A stretch of 64,000 nucleotides of DNA from Synechococcus sp. CC9616. Its GTDB lineage: Bacteria > Cyanobacteriota > Cyanobacteriia > PCC-6307 > Cyanobiaceae. Position numbers and translations under genes: made by a program. The notes under the pieces are model-generated. The model saw only the letters and a program-made list of their open reading frames with translations, made no database searches and had not been told where the DNA came from. Numbering within the stretch: the first letter of the stretch is position 1; every line of letters starts with the position of its first letter. The DNA is taken from assembly GCF_000515235.1 (NCBI RefSeq), contig NZ_KI911558.1:401490-465489 (forward strand), given 5' to 3'. Below, piece after piece: positions 38,607 to 46,864 of the stretch.

Positions 38607-38981
38607 ATGACGGCGTTTGTTTACATGATCTGTTGGACTCAGAACGATGGGCTCACAACCTTTGGGATGACGGGAGATCCACAGAATCGAAAAGAGTGGG
38701 AGCGATGGGCACGATCCGAATACAGGCCTGAATTGCGGAAATGGGGAAAGTGGAGCCGCGCTTATACCGTGCCAATGCAGACCATCAGTGAAGCCCAAGA
38801 TTGGGAAATTCTCATGGGTCAGATGGCAAAATTGAGAGATTTGAATAGGAAGCACCCTTGGCGATACGGCGACAAAGAGAACGGTCAATATGGCGAATGG
38901 TGCGTATCACAAGACGAAACAGTGAATTGCTTTAATCAAGCCCTGCAGCAGCTCGAAAATCCAGGAAACCCTCTCCTGTGA
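38607..38981 (+). CDS. Hypothetical protein, possibly GIY-YIG-like
   Basis: A 124-residue product. The N-terminus FVYMICWTQNDGLTTFGMTGDPQNR resembles the GIY-YIG nuclease core (two short strands and a GxT/R segment), but the canonical GIY and YIG triplets are replaced. The rest is Trp-rich and charged. Nuclease activity is a weak inference. Confidence 0.6.
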   Translation: MTAFVYMICWTQNDGLTTFGMTGDPQNRKEWERWARSEYRPELRKWGKWSRAYTVPMQTISEAQDWEILMGQMAKLRDLNRKHPWRYGDKENGQYGEWCVSQDETVNCFNQALQQLENPGNPLL

Positions 38982-39190
38982 TTGCACTTGCGACAGTCGC
39001 CTCGGATTGAATCGGGTTATTTCGCCCAACGAAGAGATCGTTGACGCCTTCCTCAGCTCTGCTGCGATCAAATGCTGACCTTGGCAGGAAAACGTGCAAT
39101 GTCCACCATTTGATTTGTTCAAAGACGCTTTCAGCGACAACGGATTTCAGTGACAACCGTTAGCTTCTACTAACTACTGGAGCAGTTGCT

Positions 39191-39349
39191 ATGAATCGGA
39201 GTCCGTTCATCGCTTTCGCTGGAGGCACCATCGTCATTGCCGTGATGGTGCTTGCCGCCTTCGCCAACCTGGCGAATGCTGCAGAACCAACCTGTCCACG
39301 CGGCCAGAGCAAGGCAACCACAGAGCAGACGAAGGAAGTCAAGTCCTGA
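39191..39349 (+). CDS. 52-residue secreted or membrane peptide
   Basis: ATG 39191; hydrophobic residues 6-25 (FIAFAGGTIVIAVMVLAAFA) are followed by NLANAAEPTCPRG, a possible signal cleavage at ANA-AE, then a Lys/Thr tail. Its TGA overlaps the next ATG (TGATG at 39347), so the two genes are translationally coupled. Confidence 0.6.
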   Translation: MNRSPFIAFAGGTIVIAVMVLAAFANLANAAEPTCPRGQSKATTEQTKEVKS

Positions 39350-39600
39350 TGAAGAATCCCATTCTTCAAAGACCCACGGCCGATACAAATGGCCTTGAAC
39401 CGGGTTTGGAGAAGAGCCCGATTCTTCAAAAGATCTGGAAGGTGGTGACCTGGCGCTGGCGGATGCAGCTGGCGCTGAATGCTCCTTTTGGACTCCTGTG
39501 GGTTGCAGATAAAACCAATCCAGCTGTTCATGCTTTCGACATGTCTGTGCTTTCCGCACTTCATGCCGAATGGCTTGCTCCAATGATGGGTATCGCCTGA
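39349..39600 (+). CDS. Small hypothetical protein coupled to the preceding peptide
   Basis: An 83-residue product beginning MKNPILQRPTADTNGLEPGL; NPILQ and SPILQ form a short internal repeat. A helical Trp-rich middle (KIWKVVTWRWRMQLAL) may sit at a membrane surface. One-base overlap with the upstream gene. Unknown function. Confidence 0.6.
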   Translation: MKNPILQRPTADTNGLEPGLEKSPILQKIWKVVTWRWRMQLALNAPFGLLWVADKTNPAVHAFDMSVLSALHAEWLAPMMGIA

Positions 39601-39780
39601 GTCGCTTTAAGCGATGGTCGCCTCCAGCTTCCGGTGAACTAACAACTCAAATGAAGACGGGGAGACGGGAGTCGTTCGTTTGTTCAGCTTGCTGTTGAGT
39701 TCTTCAATCCTTTAACTGAAGGTTGGGAGTTCTTAAGGATTGCTGCCCACTGTTTTACCGTTAGGCACTCCAGAGATGTT

Positions 39781-39894
39781 CTACAGGAGGAGCAAGAAGA
39801 GAACGATCCAGGAGCTTCCGATGAGGAAAACTTTGTCTGTCCCTTTATGAATGTCGAATAGCTCGTATGGCTCTGGAATCATTGTGTCAGGCAT
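39781..39894 (-). CDS. 37-residue single-helix membrane protein
   Basis: ATG 39894 to TAG: a polar N-terminus (MPDTMIPEPYELFDIHKGTD) and a C-terminal hydrophobic helix (KVFLIGSSWIVLFLLLL). The N-out/C-tail layout resembles very small thylakoid membrane peptides, but no known one matches. Confidence 0.5.
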   Translation of the reverse strand: MPDTMIPEPYELFDIHKGTDKVFLIGSSWIVLFLLLL

Positions 39895-40319
39895 GAACCA
39901 AGAGACTATAGCCAGAAAAACTGATGCGATGAAAGGATGCAGCTCAGCATCATCAAGCAATGGCCTATCTCGACCTTCTTGATTCCGGGATTAAGTGAGT
40001 TGCTCGGAAGCAATGGCTGATGATATAGAGATTGGGACCACTCAGCGACATGGTTGGTTCTATTCAATGTTCGAATCAATGTTCGAAGTTCATGGTTCGA
40101 GTGTGAGTGTCTACAGTGTTCACTGAGTTTTGATCAATCTTTCCGCAATCTGATTGCATGTGGATGCGCGAAGGGGAATGATCGTATCGATGTTGATTGT
40201 CGAATGGCAGAAGCATTTATAGAATAACTGCTCGAGAGGAGATCAGTTGTTGTGTCGTTCAAACCGATATCAAAGCGAACATGCAAGAAGTGTTGTAAAA
40301 ACAGGGATAGTCGTTTATA
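39895..40319. other. AT-rich intergenic region
   Basis: No gene. Contains a short tandem of GTTCGA-containing words around 40065-40100 (three near-copies of ATGTTCGAA/ATGGTTCGAG). Probably includes the promoter of the 40341 gene. Confidence 0.4.
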
Positions 40320-40340
40320 ATGGTAAAAATTTTATTCCAA

Positions 40341-40799
40341 ATGTCTAAAAAGCTCAACAAAAAAATAAAAAAGTCAAACAAAATCGTTGAGAAGGATTTG
40401 CTTGGCAATCAGGGGGAAGTTTATTTTTCGCCAGATCTCGACGAGAAAACTGTTTACTTTGAAGGGTTTGACTCTTTGACTGGAACCATTGTGACGGGTT
40501 CTTATGATTTCAATAAAAAGGGCGGCGTTACATCATATGGGCTGTCCCTTGGAGATTCCGATGGAATTGCCTTGACTCATTTGTTCACGATGGAAAACAA
40601 TAAAAGCTTTAAAAAGAGTGCCAAGCATTTTCGTGAGATTCTCAATGAAGACACAACATATGCAGGTATTTTGTCCAATGCAATGTCTACGGGAGACTGT
40701 CAAGCACTTGCCAATTATATGGATGGACTGAGTGGAGTCGCTGACGGAATAATGTCGACAGGTGCCTCTGTTGGCAACGGAGATCTTTGTTATTCATAG
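40341..40799 (+). CDS. Unknown protein, family A copy 1
   Basis: I start at ATG 40341 because the paralogue at 44887 begins at the same place (MS(K/R)KLNK). A Lys-rich N-terminus (KLNKKIKKSNKIVEKDL) is followed by a ~120-residue domain: DSLTGTIVTGSYDFNKKG, SFKKSAKHF, DTTY, GDCQALANYMD and a final GNGDLC. No signal peptide. Clearly homologous to 44887-45342 (shared DTTY, GDCQ, N-terminal pattern). Function unknown. Confidence 0.65.
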   Translation: MSKKLNKKIKKSNKIVEKDLLGNQGEVYFSPDLDEKTVYFEGFDSLTGTIVTGSYDFNKKGGVTSYGLSLGDSDGIALTHLFTMENNKSFKKSAKHFREILNEDTTYAGILSNAMSTGDCQALANYMDGLSGVADGIMSTGASVGNGDLCYS

Positions 40800-41014
40800 G
40801 CATGCTTTTAATGGATAAAAGTAATAGTTAAGGGCCACATAGATGACATTAAATCTTGAAAATCAATTGCTGATCATTTTCTTTGCTGTCAGCTTACCGA
40901 TGCAGTTGAGAGGTTCGACTTGGTGCATCTTTAATCAACGATGTAGGGTATTCGCGCATCCTTCCTTAAGTCCAACTTTCAGCTGAGAGTTTTGCTTAGA
41001 GATTCTCAGTCCTC

Positions 41015-41283
41015 TTAGAGGAAATTGTTCAGTGCGAGTCTGGCCTCAACAGCTGTTCCAACAGCCATAGCCAATAATCCTCCAAGGCCGATCAATTTGT
41101 TTGGATGTCCTGGGCACCCTCTTCTTCTTTCCCAATGACTCCCCCCGAGTAAGAATCGACTGGAGCAGGAGTTGGCCCTGAATAAAGATGCATGGGGAGC
41201 CAATCACCATCAGCGGTCTTTCTGGCGCTGCGCTCCACGGTGCAAATCGAATGCGCCGGACGGGTGATCGGGGCGAATTCCAT
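41015..41283 (-). pseudogene. Small gene apparently split by a frameshift
   Basis: One minus-strand frame from ATG 41283 gives MEFAPITRPAHSICTVERSA... and ends QDIQTN at 41092. The adjacent frame continues with KLIGLGGLLAMAVGTAVEARL to 41015. Each half looks coding (the second is a hydrophobic helix), and they meet within about 10 bp. A one-base change would give a ~90-residue protein with a C-terminal membrane helix. Confidence 0.4.
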
Positions 41284-41714
41284 GATCTTTCTGGATGAGT
41301 TTTAGTCCGATCAGTGCACCTTCGATGTGAGCCGTCAATGGCATGTTGGCGACTGGACGCTCATGATTTGGATAGATGCTAGGGACTGTGCAAGCGCAAT
41401 GGCCTGGATCTAAGAGAACTTCCCCTCAGACAACGCTTTGCTGATCAACGCAAGCGGTTTGTTTGTGGTTTTGTCTCTGCACCGAATCAACGTGTGGCCG
41501 GGTGGGCATTGATGACGCCGCTGATCGATCAGATACTCGCTATCTGGAATCGATGGTTCAAGGCACAAATCGGTGGTCGGGCATCGTGTTTACTGATCAA
41601 AGAGGCTCCGATGCTCAAACAATTTTTGTGTCTCGTGTCAAGAAACGCTGGTGCAGACATTGTTTATTGCTCATGTCGTGCGCTAAAACACTAAAATATT
41701 GCTGATGTCATCTA
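41284..41714. other. Intergenic region
   Basis: Two overlapping plus-strand frames (41463-41705 and 41494-41694) have no supporting features. No terminator or repeat seen. Confidence 0.4.
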
Positions 41715-42134
41715 ATGACGAAACAGATGTGGAAAATCCAGCGTCTTATGACTCCTCTCTTGCCATTGTCAATCGTAATGACAGGATTGATCACTCCCTC
41801 AAAGTTGCTGGCAGATAACCACGGAGAATGGGTGACTGCCCCGGACTTAAAGCCTGGCTATATACTTGTTGGCGTTAATGCCGAAACTCTGACACATCAT
41901 CAAATCAAAATTAAAAAGAGGAAGGGGAGTCGCGTTAAAATTATATGGATTATGACTGATTTTGATAAGAAGCCTTGGGATGTGATGTCCTTCGAGAATC
42001 AGTTTGAATGTAAAAAAAATAAATCACGTTTCCGCCTCCTTTCAGAAGATGAATGGAGGGATTGGCAGCCGATTAAGGAAGGAACCTACGATGAAATAGC
42101 AAAAGAAAAAGCTTGTCAGATTTTCCCTGATTGA
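41715..42134 (+). CDS. Secreted small protein
   Basis: Residues 1-33 form a long signal peptide (LMTPLLPLSIVMTGLITPSKLLA) with cleavage before DNHGEW. The mature ~105 residues are Lys-rich with two Cys (QFECKKN, KACQIF) and several Trp. Function unknown. Confidence 0.62.
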   Translation: MTKQMWKIQRLMTPLLPLSIVMTGLITPSKLLADNHGEWVTAPDLKPGYILVGVNAETLTHHQIKIKKRKGSRVKIIWIMTDFDKKPWDVMSFENQFECKKNKSRFRLLSEDEWRDWQPIKEGTYDEIAKEKACQIFPD

Positions 42135-42383
42135 CTTTTGAAATAGTGATTCTCTATAGACCCCTATCCATTTGAATCGATTGCTCGACATTCTCAGCGA
42201 TGGCTTGTCACCATCTTGATCAGGCAGATGTGTTGGAGTTTGCGCTAAGACTGCTCTAAATCGATCGGCGCTGCTTTTCAAAATTTAGTGCTGTTAGGGG
42301 ATCTTGCTTGTCTGAAACCCGGCTCTCAACGTAGATGCGATATCAAACCGCACCGCTTCCATGAACCCCCTTTCACCATGCTG

Positions 42384-42779
42384 TTAGCCCATGTCCAGCA
42401 GGTAGTGCACAACTGCCGCATGGTGATCGGCGTGGATTCCGGTTGCGTTGATGACGCCGCAGATTTCGTCCGGCACGCGATGGATGCGCGACAGGCATTT
42501 CATTTCGTAGGTCTCCCCTGCGGTGGGCCCCAGATCGCGACTGCGGTTCCATACCTGTGTGGCATCGCCGCGATACAGCCCCACGATCTGGCCAAGGTGG
42601 GCAAACGTGTTGGTGCCGCAGCGGCAGACCACGATCGCCAGACAGGCATCAAATTCTTCCGATGACAAATGGTTGGCATCGTCTCGGACGGCATGCTCCT
42701 CCATACCAAGAACGATGTTCTCCAGAGCGAAGTCTCCGCTGTAGCTCCAGCAGCGGATGTTGATAGCAATCAGGTTCAT
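42384..42779 (-). CDS. Hypothetical protein
   Basis: A 131-residue product starting MNLIAINIRCWSYSGDF. His, Cys and Asp are frequent (CLAIVVCRCG, GIHADHHAAVVHYL), which might suit metal binding. The segment is more GC-rich than its surroundings, and a competing minus frame (42500-42769) overlaps, so the gene is only moderately supported. Confidence 0.5.
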   Translation of the reverse strand: MNLIAINIRCWSYSGDFALENIVLGMEEHAVRDDANHLSSEEFDACLAIVVCRCGTNTFAHLGQIVGLYRGDATQVWNRSRDLGPTAGETYEMKCLSRIHRVPDEICGVINATGIHADHHAAVVHYLLDMG

Positions 42780-42780
42780 G

Positions 42781-43083
42781 GCTGCGATTTAATCATGCTT
42801 TCACCAGGCCGAGGGCCAAGGGGGCAGCACTGTGTGAGGAACCATCGGACCAAAGACAGGGCACACGGGTCAGAATTCCGGTTGAGTTATTGCTAGACAA
42901 TGGGTTGCACCATCGGATCCTGCTTTGTCTAGGCGCTCAGAGATTTCCTCTGCACCCATCACTAGTTCGCGTATTGATATAGATGCGGTCGTATAAAAAA
43001 TATTTTGTATTTATAACTAGATTGTCATCCATCAATAGCTCCTCCACCGCAGGCTTCCCAAGGTCTTGAACCCCGCCACAAAG
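42781..43083. other. Intergenic region
   Basis: No supported gene. Ends at the short frame 43084-43173, which has a paralogue inside the mobile element. Confidence 0.4.
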
Positions 43084-43173
43084 TCAACGCTTGAAGGTGT
43101 CGGGGTTGTTAGCCCTTAGTGCTGAGACGAGTTCACTCAGCAGGAACAGAGCAAGAAGGGATTCTTCAGTCAA
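43084..43173 (-). CDS. 29-residue ORF paralogous to the start of 51732-51977
   Basis: TTG-started frame: LLALFLLSELVSALRAN then PDTFKR and stop. By eye 18 of 29 positions are identical to the first 29 residues of the minus-strand ORF at 51732-51977 (LIALCLLEQLVAALRANDPD). Such matching at protein level suggests a duplicated real gene, here shortened, or a decayed remnant. Confidence 0.4.
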   Translation of the reverse strand: MTEESLLALFLLSELVSALRANNPDTFKR

Positions 43174-43307
43174 GAATTATTGTCATTAGATCACCCCATC
43201 CGCAAGCGTGAAGCGAAAGTGGGTCTTTTGGTATCTTACCCAACAGATTTGAAACAACTCGTCGAGGAAGGGAATTCCTTCATGGGGGCTAGAATTTAAA
43301 CCCACTC

Positions 43308-43757
43308 TTGAATTCTGTGCCAAGAATCTTCTATCTTTTAAATGGATTATTTCTCATTTTAGGTTGTTTTGGAATCCAGCTAGGCCGCCACGTCCAAGCT
43401 GCGCCAAAAAGGGGCACTACAGTTGTAGAATGTGTATTTGTTGATGGTTTTTTCAAGGGCAATGGCTACATCTACGAAATAAATAAAAGCCAAACAAAAG
43501 TTCGGTTATTGAAAGCATTTGAAACATCAGAAAGTGGCATCAGAAGCAGCTTCGATGAAAACGCGGATATGTTCTTAGTGTCCAGCGAAAATGAGGTGCT
43601 CACTTTTGTCGATACACGCCTTGAGGATGAGCAAGGTATCGTCTATGAGGAGACACTTGATTTAAATGCGTTGACATCAACTACGCTGACCATCGAAATG
43701 GTTGAGGGTTTAGGTCAAATCGTTGAAACACATTCATCGAAATGTAGAAATATATAA
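43308..43757 (+). CDS. Secreted small protein
   Basis: TTG at 43308 or GTG at 43317 starts a signal peptide (IFYLLNGLFLILGCFGI) ending near VQAAP. The mature ~115 residues are acidic and beta-rich with Cys in VECVFV and the final SKCRNI. Function unknown. Confidence 0.6.
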   Translation: MNSVPRIFYLLNGLFLILGCFGIQLGRHVQAAPKRGTTVVECVFVDGFFKGNGYIYEINKSQTKVRLLKAFETSESGIRSSFDENADMFLVSSENEVLTFVDTRLEDEQGIVYEETLDLNALTSTTLTIEMVEGLGQIVETHSSKCRNI

Positions 43758-43912
43758 TCGTGAATAGTCGAATTGGTTGGTTTCAGGGGCGTGATCATAA
43801 ATGCTGTTTATAGCCGATTAGGCGGCTCATTTGGCAATAGCTAGACACTTAGTCGAAGGTCATCGTTTATACGTGACTGTCTGAAGCGTTCCCCTATTTG
43901 CTTAGGTAAAGA

Positions 43913-43936
43913 GAAACCCCGCCATTGCTGACGGGG
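43913..43936 (-). terminator. Repeated terminator hairpin, copy 1
   Basis: On the minus strand CCCCGTC-AGCAAT-GGCGGGG then TTTC. Lies 38 bp past the stop of the TPR gene 43974-44753. The flanking bases (AATGCCTTGAAAGAGTTGAA) resemble those at copy 7. Confidence 0.75.
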
Positions 43937-43973
43937 AATGCCTTGAAAGAGTTGAATTAGACAGCTACAAATA

Positions 43974-44753
43974 TCAGCATTGATTTCTTACCCATTCAAT
44001 CGGCCTGGTAACCCCTAGATCTACCGCTTTTTTCCTGTCCCTACAGGCACCCTTCAGGTCACCCACTATTTCTAAAACAACTCCACGGTTGGTGTAGGCT
44101 TTAGCATAATTGGAATTGATTTGAATTGCCTTTGTGTAATCAGATATAGCTCCCTGATAATCCTTTAATTTACTCTTGGTTATACCACGATTGAAGTAGT
44201 AGTCCGGATCTTTAGGGTCGATTTCTATTGCCTTTGTGAAATCAACAATAGCTTCTTGGTAATCCTTTAATTTAACCTTGACCATACCACGATTACTGTA
44301 GGCAAAAGCATAATCAGGGTTGTACTGGATTGCTTTTGTGTAATCAGCAATAGCGCCTCTAAAATCGCCTAATTCATCTCTCGCAAGTCCACGGCTGTAA
44401 TAGGCGGGTGCATATCGAGGATAAATCTCGATTGCCTTAGTATAATCAGCTATTGCCCCATGATAATCTCCTAATTCATACTTAGCAAGACCACGATTGT
44501 TGTAGGGTACTGCATATCGAGGATCAATCTCGATTGCCTTAGTCCAATCCGCAATAGCTCCTTTTAGATTTCCACTTTTTGCTTTATCAAGCCCTGAATC
44601 AAACCAGTCTTGAGCACTCTTTGCATAGGCTGTCTGGGTTGACAGCAACCCTGCGCCAATTCCAACGGCAGGAGTCAGCCCAAATAGCAACGGGCGTCCT
44701 ATTGGCAAGAACAGGGCTAAGGCAGCAGCAAAGCCAGTTGTGACACGAGGCAT
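43974..44753 (-). CDS. Secreted or anchored TPR protein, six repeats
   Basis: An N-terminal hydrophobic leader (FAAALALFLPIGRPLLFGL and on to TAYA) is followed by about six TPR units, each of the form GDYxGAIADYTKAIEI-P-YA-Y-NRG. The C-terminus is ACRDRKKAVDLGVTRPIEWV. TPRs mediate protein contacts. ATG 44753 (MPRVTT) is used because the paralogue at 52091-52570 starts there. Bracketed by terminator repeats on both sides. Confidence 0.85.
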   Translation of the reverse strand: MPRVTTGFAAALALFLPIGRPLLFGLTPAVGIGAGLLSTQTAYAKSAQDWFDSGLDKAKSGNLKGAIADWTKAIEIDPRYAVPYNNRGLAKYELGDYHGAIADYTKAIEIYPRYAPAYYSRGLARDELGDFRGAIADYTKAIQYNPDYAFAYSNRGMVKVKLKDYQEAIVDFTKAIEIDPKDPDYYFNRGITKSKLKDYQGAISDYTKAIQINSNYAKAYTNRGVVLEIVGDLKGACRDRKKAVDLGVTRPIEWVRNQC

Positions 44754-44825
44754 CCTTTGCAGCATGTGACTACTCCATCTCTAGCCTTCATCAATAAGCA
44801 CTGTCTGCATCTGATCTGCAAATAG

Positions 44826-44843
44826 AAAAACCCCGCCATTGCT
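44826..44843 (-). terminator. Repeated terminator hairpin, copy 2 (degenerate)
   Basis: Matches the left arm and loop of the repeat (AAAAACCCCGCCATTGCT), but the right arm has changed to CCAGGAGGG, so the stem is weaker. The sequence just before it (CTGTCTGCATCTGATCTGCAA) matches that before copy 8. Confidence 0.6.
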
Positions 44844-44886
44844 CCAGGAGGGCGTCTATCCGTGTTAAAATGAATTTTTTAATAAA

Positions 44887-45342
44887 ATGTCTAGAAAGCT
44901 TAATAAGAATTTGCGCAAAAATAACAAAATTATAGAAAAAGATTTATTCGCCAGTAATGCAGACATTGAGTTTGAGAACTCTGATTTTGAAAATACAAGC
45001 TATTTCAATTCTTACGATGATATTACTGGGGCAATTACGATAGGTTCTTACGAATACGACAAGAAGGGCCGTGTAGATAGCTATAGCTTACGTATAACCC
45101 TTGATGATTCATCGCTCTTTCATGGATTTGAGATGAAAAATAGCAAAAGCTTTAAAAAACATGCGTCACATTTGAGCTATATATTAAATTATGACACCAC
45201 CTATAGTTCACTCCTAAGCGATGCAGTTGCCAATGGGGACTGCCAGACTCTGACTAATTACTTAGATCAACTCAACGGTATCGGTAAAGGTGTTACTTCA
45301 ACAGCTTCAAGCATCAATGGAGGGATAATGTGCTTTGCCTAA
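44887..45342 (+). CDS. Unknown protein, family A copy 2
   Basis: Paralogue of 40341-40799: the same Lys/Asn-rich N-terminus (KLNKNLRKNNKIIEKDL), DDITGAITIGSYEYDKKG, KSFKKHASHL, DTTY, GDCQTLTNYLDQL and a final GGIMC. 151 aa, no signal peptide. Sits alone between terminator repeats 2 and 3. Function unknown. Confidence 0.65.
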   Translation: MSRKLNKNLRKNNKIIEKDLFASNADIEFENSDFENTSYFNSYDDITGAITIGSYEYDKKGRVDSYSLRITLDDSSLFHGFEMKNSKSFKKHASHLSYILNYDTTYSSLLSDAVANGDCQTLTNYLDQLNGIGKGVTSTASSINGGIMCFA

Positions 45343-45418
45343 TCATTGCCAGCATTGAATCTCGGGCGTTTGTCGGATGAAGGCATTGATTTGAACTCGC
45401 TATTCCATTCTGGCAAGT

Positions 45419-45442
45419 CAAAAACCCCGCCTTGCGACTGGG
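45419..45442 (-). terminator. Repeated terminator hairpin, copy 3
   Basis: AAAAACCCCGCCTTGCGACTGGG on the plus strand, a shortened form of the repeat. Followed by GCTAAGTGTGAATCAAGCCA, which also follows copy 5. It lies just past the end of the broken pentapeptide gene. Confidence 0.65.
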
Positions 45443-45467
45443 CTAAGTGTGAATCAAGCCAGCGGAA

Positions 45468-46240
45468 TCAGAAGATTTCACTGCAGGGTTGTGTACCAAC
45501 GCCCATGGAACCATCAGGGCAGGTTGTTTCGAACCAAAACGCCTGATCTGCACGAATTGCTTGATCCAAACCGCGCGCATCACTCAGGTCCGCAAACCTC
45601 AGGTTCGCATCACGCAGGTCCGCAAAACTCAGGTCCGCAGCACTCAGGTTCGCAAATCTCAGGTCCGCATCACGCAGGTTCGCACCAAACAGGACCGCAC
45701 CAAGCAGGTTCGCAAACATGAGGTTCGCATTACTCAGGTCCGCAAAACTCAGGTCCGCACCACTCAGGAACCTTCTACGCCCATTCGGCATCCAATCAGG
45801 ACGCCAACGGGTGCGTTCTGTTGAATACACAGTACTTTCGGTCTGCGTTTCACTTTCAATTCCCGTAATCTTGTCAGCTTGCTTTTTATTCTTAGGCGTA
45901 ATATCATAAACTAGCTTGTTTGACTTCTTCTTATATTTGACATCGGTAATTGTGAACTTGCACTTCTTCTTTGACCCATCAACAAGGGTAAACGTCTTAT
46001 AGGCGCTTACCTCAGCGTTTCGCCGTAATAGTTGTCATAGTTCTTGGCATACTTCTTTGCACTGTAATAACCCTCCTCGGTATCAGGAATTTCCTCTTCA
46101 TCAACCTGCTCTTCTTCCCAGTGAACCCTCTCAACGTCTTCCATCACCAGCTTGTAGCTGCCGTCCTTGCGTTGCTTGATCGTGCTGCTCTCGCTTTGCA
46201 CGTCAAACAGAACAGGTGCGTCAGAAGGCGGCTTTGCCAA
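45468..46240 (-). pseudogene. Frameshifted pentapeptide-repeat protein gene
   Basis: The N-terminal frame (46240 to 46007) starts MAKPPSDAPVLF and has IKQRKDGSYKLVMEDVERV, matching the intact paralogue at 50525-51316. The C-terminal frame (to 45468) continues with [21 protein letters not shown] and then about twelve pentapeptide units (A(D/N)LxF type), ending TTCPDGSMG. The two frames meet within ~20 bp near 46010-46025. One indel separates them from a full ~250-residue protein. Pseudogene or assembly error. Confidence 0.72.
45570..45775. repeat. 15-bp tandem repeat coding for pentapeptides
   Basis: About a dozen imperfect copies of the 15-bp word CTCAGGTCCGCATCA. On the minus strand it codes for A-D/N-L-x-F/x pentapeptides of the gene above. 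Plus-strand frames here are shadows of the repeat. Confidence 0.8.
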
Positions 46241-46322
46241 AGCTGAGTTGGAGCACTAACTCAGTTGATAGCAATAACAGTCCTTTGCTGACGTTCCTAA
46301 GAGCACACTCTACTTCTGTAAT

Positions 46323-46347
46323 AAAAAACCCCGCCATTGCTGACGGG
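46323..46347 (-). terminator. Repeated terminator hairpin, copy 4
   Basis: AAAAAACCCCGCCATTGCTG then ACGGG on the plus strand, upstream of the broken pentapeptide gene start. Followed by AAGGTGTGTGTGA, as at copy 6, which lies upstream of the paralogous pentapeptide gene. Confidence 0.75.
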
Positions 46348-46666
46348 AAGGTGTGTGTGACGTTTGGTCGTGAGATAGATCAGGCGCAGCCAAAAATTAT
46401 TGGCGTAGATGTCGGGAATTGTCGCCTTACGTATGTAACCCTTCCCACAGCGAAGAACCACATCAGTGCTAATTGCAACATGATCTCAGTACCTAAATGT
46501 CACCCGCTGTCATCTGTTTGTCAGTGGGCGCTTGGAACAGCTCCGTGGTGAGTGCTGATTGGTGGTGTGCCTTACCACACCCTCACCAGACAGTCGCATG
46601 CTGGCAACAAAAAACCGCCTCTTGGGGGGCGGAGAAGATTCCAGTTTGGGTCTGGCTTTTGACGCA

Positions 46667-46711
46667 TCGGGGAGACAGGATTCGAACCTGCGGCATCTTG
46701 CTCCCAAAGCA
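46667..46711. other. Left attachment site: partial tRNA-Pro copy
   Basis: 45 bases match 59907-59951 with one difference (C for T at 46683). They cover the tRNA 3' end, T arm, variable region and anticodon arm, and the match ends abruptly after CCCAAAGCA. The 5' half of the tRNA is missing, so this is not a functional gene. Confidence 0.85.
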
Positions 46712-46816
46712 GCATGGCTCTCTAGTGCTGGCCTAGGTTTCTCTAGTCAGTGACTCAGTTCTAGCAGTGTTTTTGCGTTATCAGATGTCAGGAGGTGTCA
46801 GCAGGTGCTTGACAGC

Positions 46817-46835
46817 TTTCGCACGCCTTTCGCAC
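46817..46835. promoter_or_regulatory. Candidate left integrase arm sites
   Basis: Two direct copies of TTTCGCAC at 46817-46824 and 46828-46835, 11 bp apart, between the partial tRNA and the integrase gene. The same octamer appears near the right end. Tyrosine integrases bind such arm sites in addition to the core. Confidence 0.5.
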
Positions 46836-46864
46836 AATGGGCATAGCAATATGCCTCTGCTGAA

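Noticed and set aside
45570-45775. Possible CRISPR array because of regular repeats
   Set aside because: The period is 15 bp with no spacers, and it codes in frame for pentapeptide repeats.
45449-45830. Plus-strand frames of about 90-110 residues with repeated QVR-type units
   Set aside because: They are the complement of the 15-bp pentapeptide-coding repeat on the minus strand, which matches an intact paralogue; the plus frames have no independent support.
46667-46745. A second functional tRNA-Pro gene
   Set aside because: Only the 3' part matches; the D arm and 5' acceptor strand are missing.
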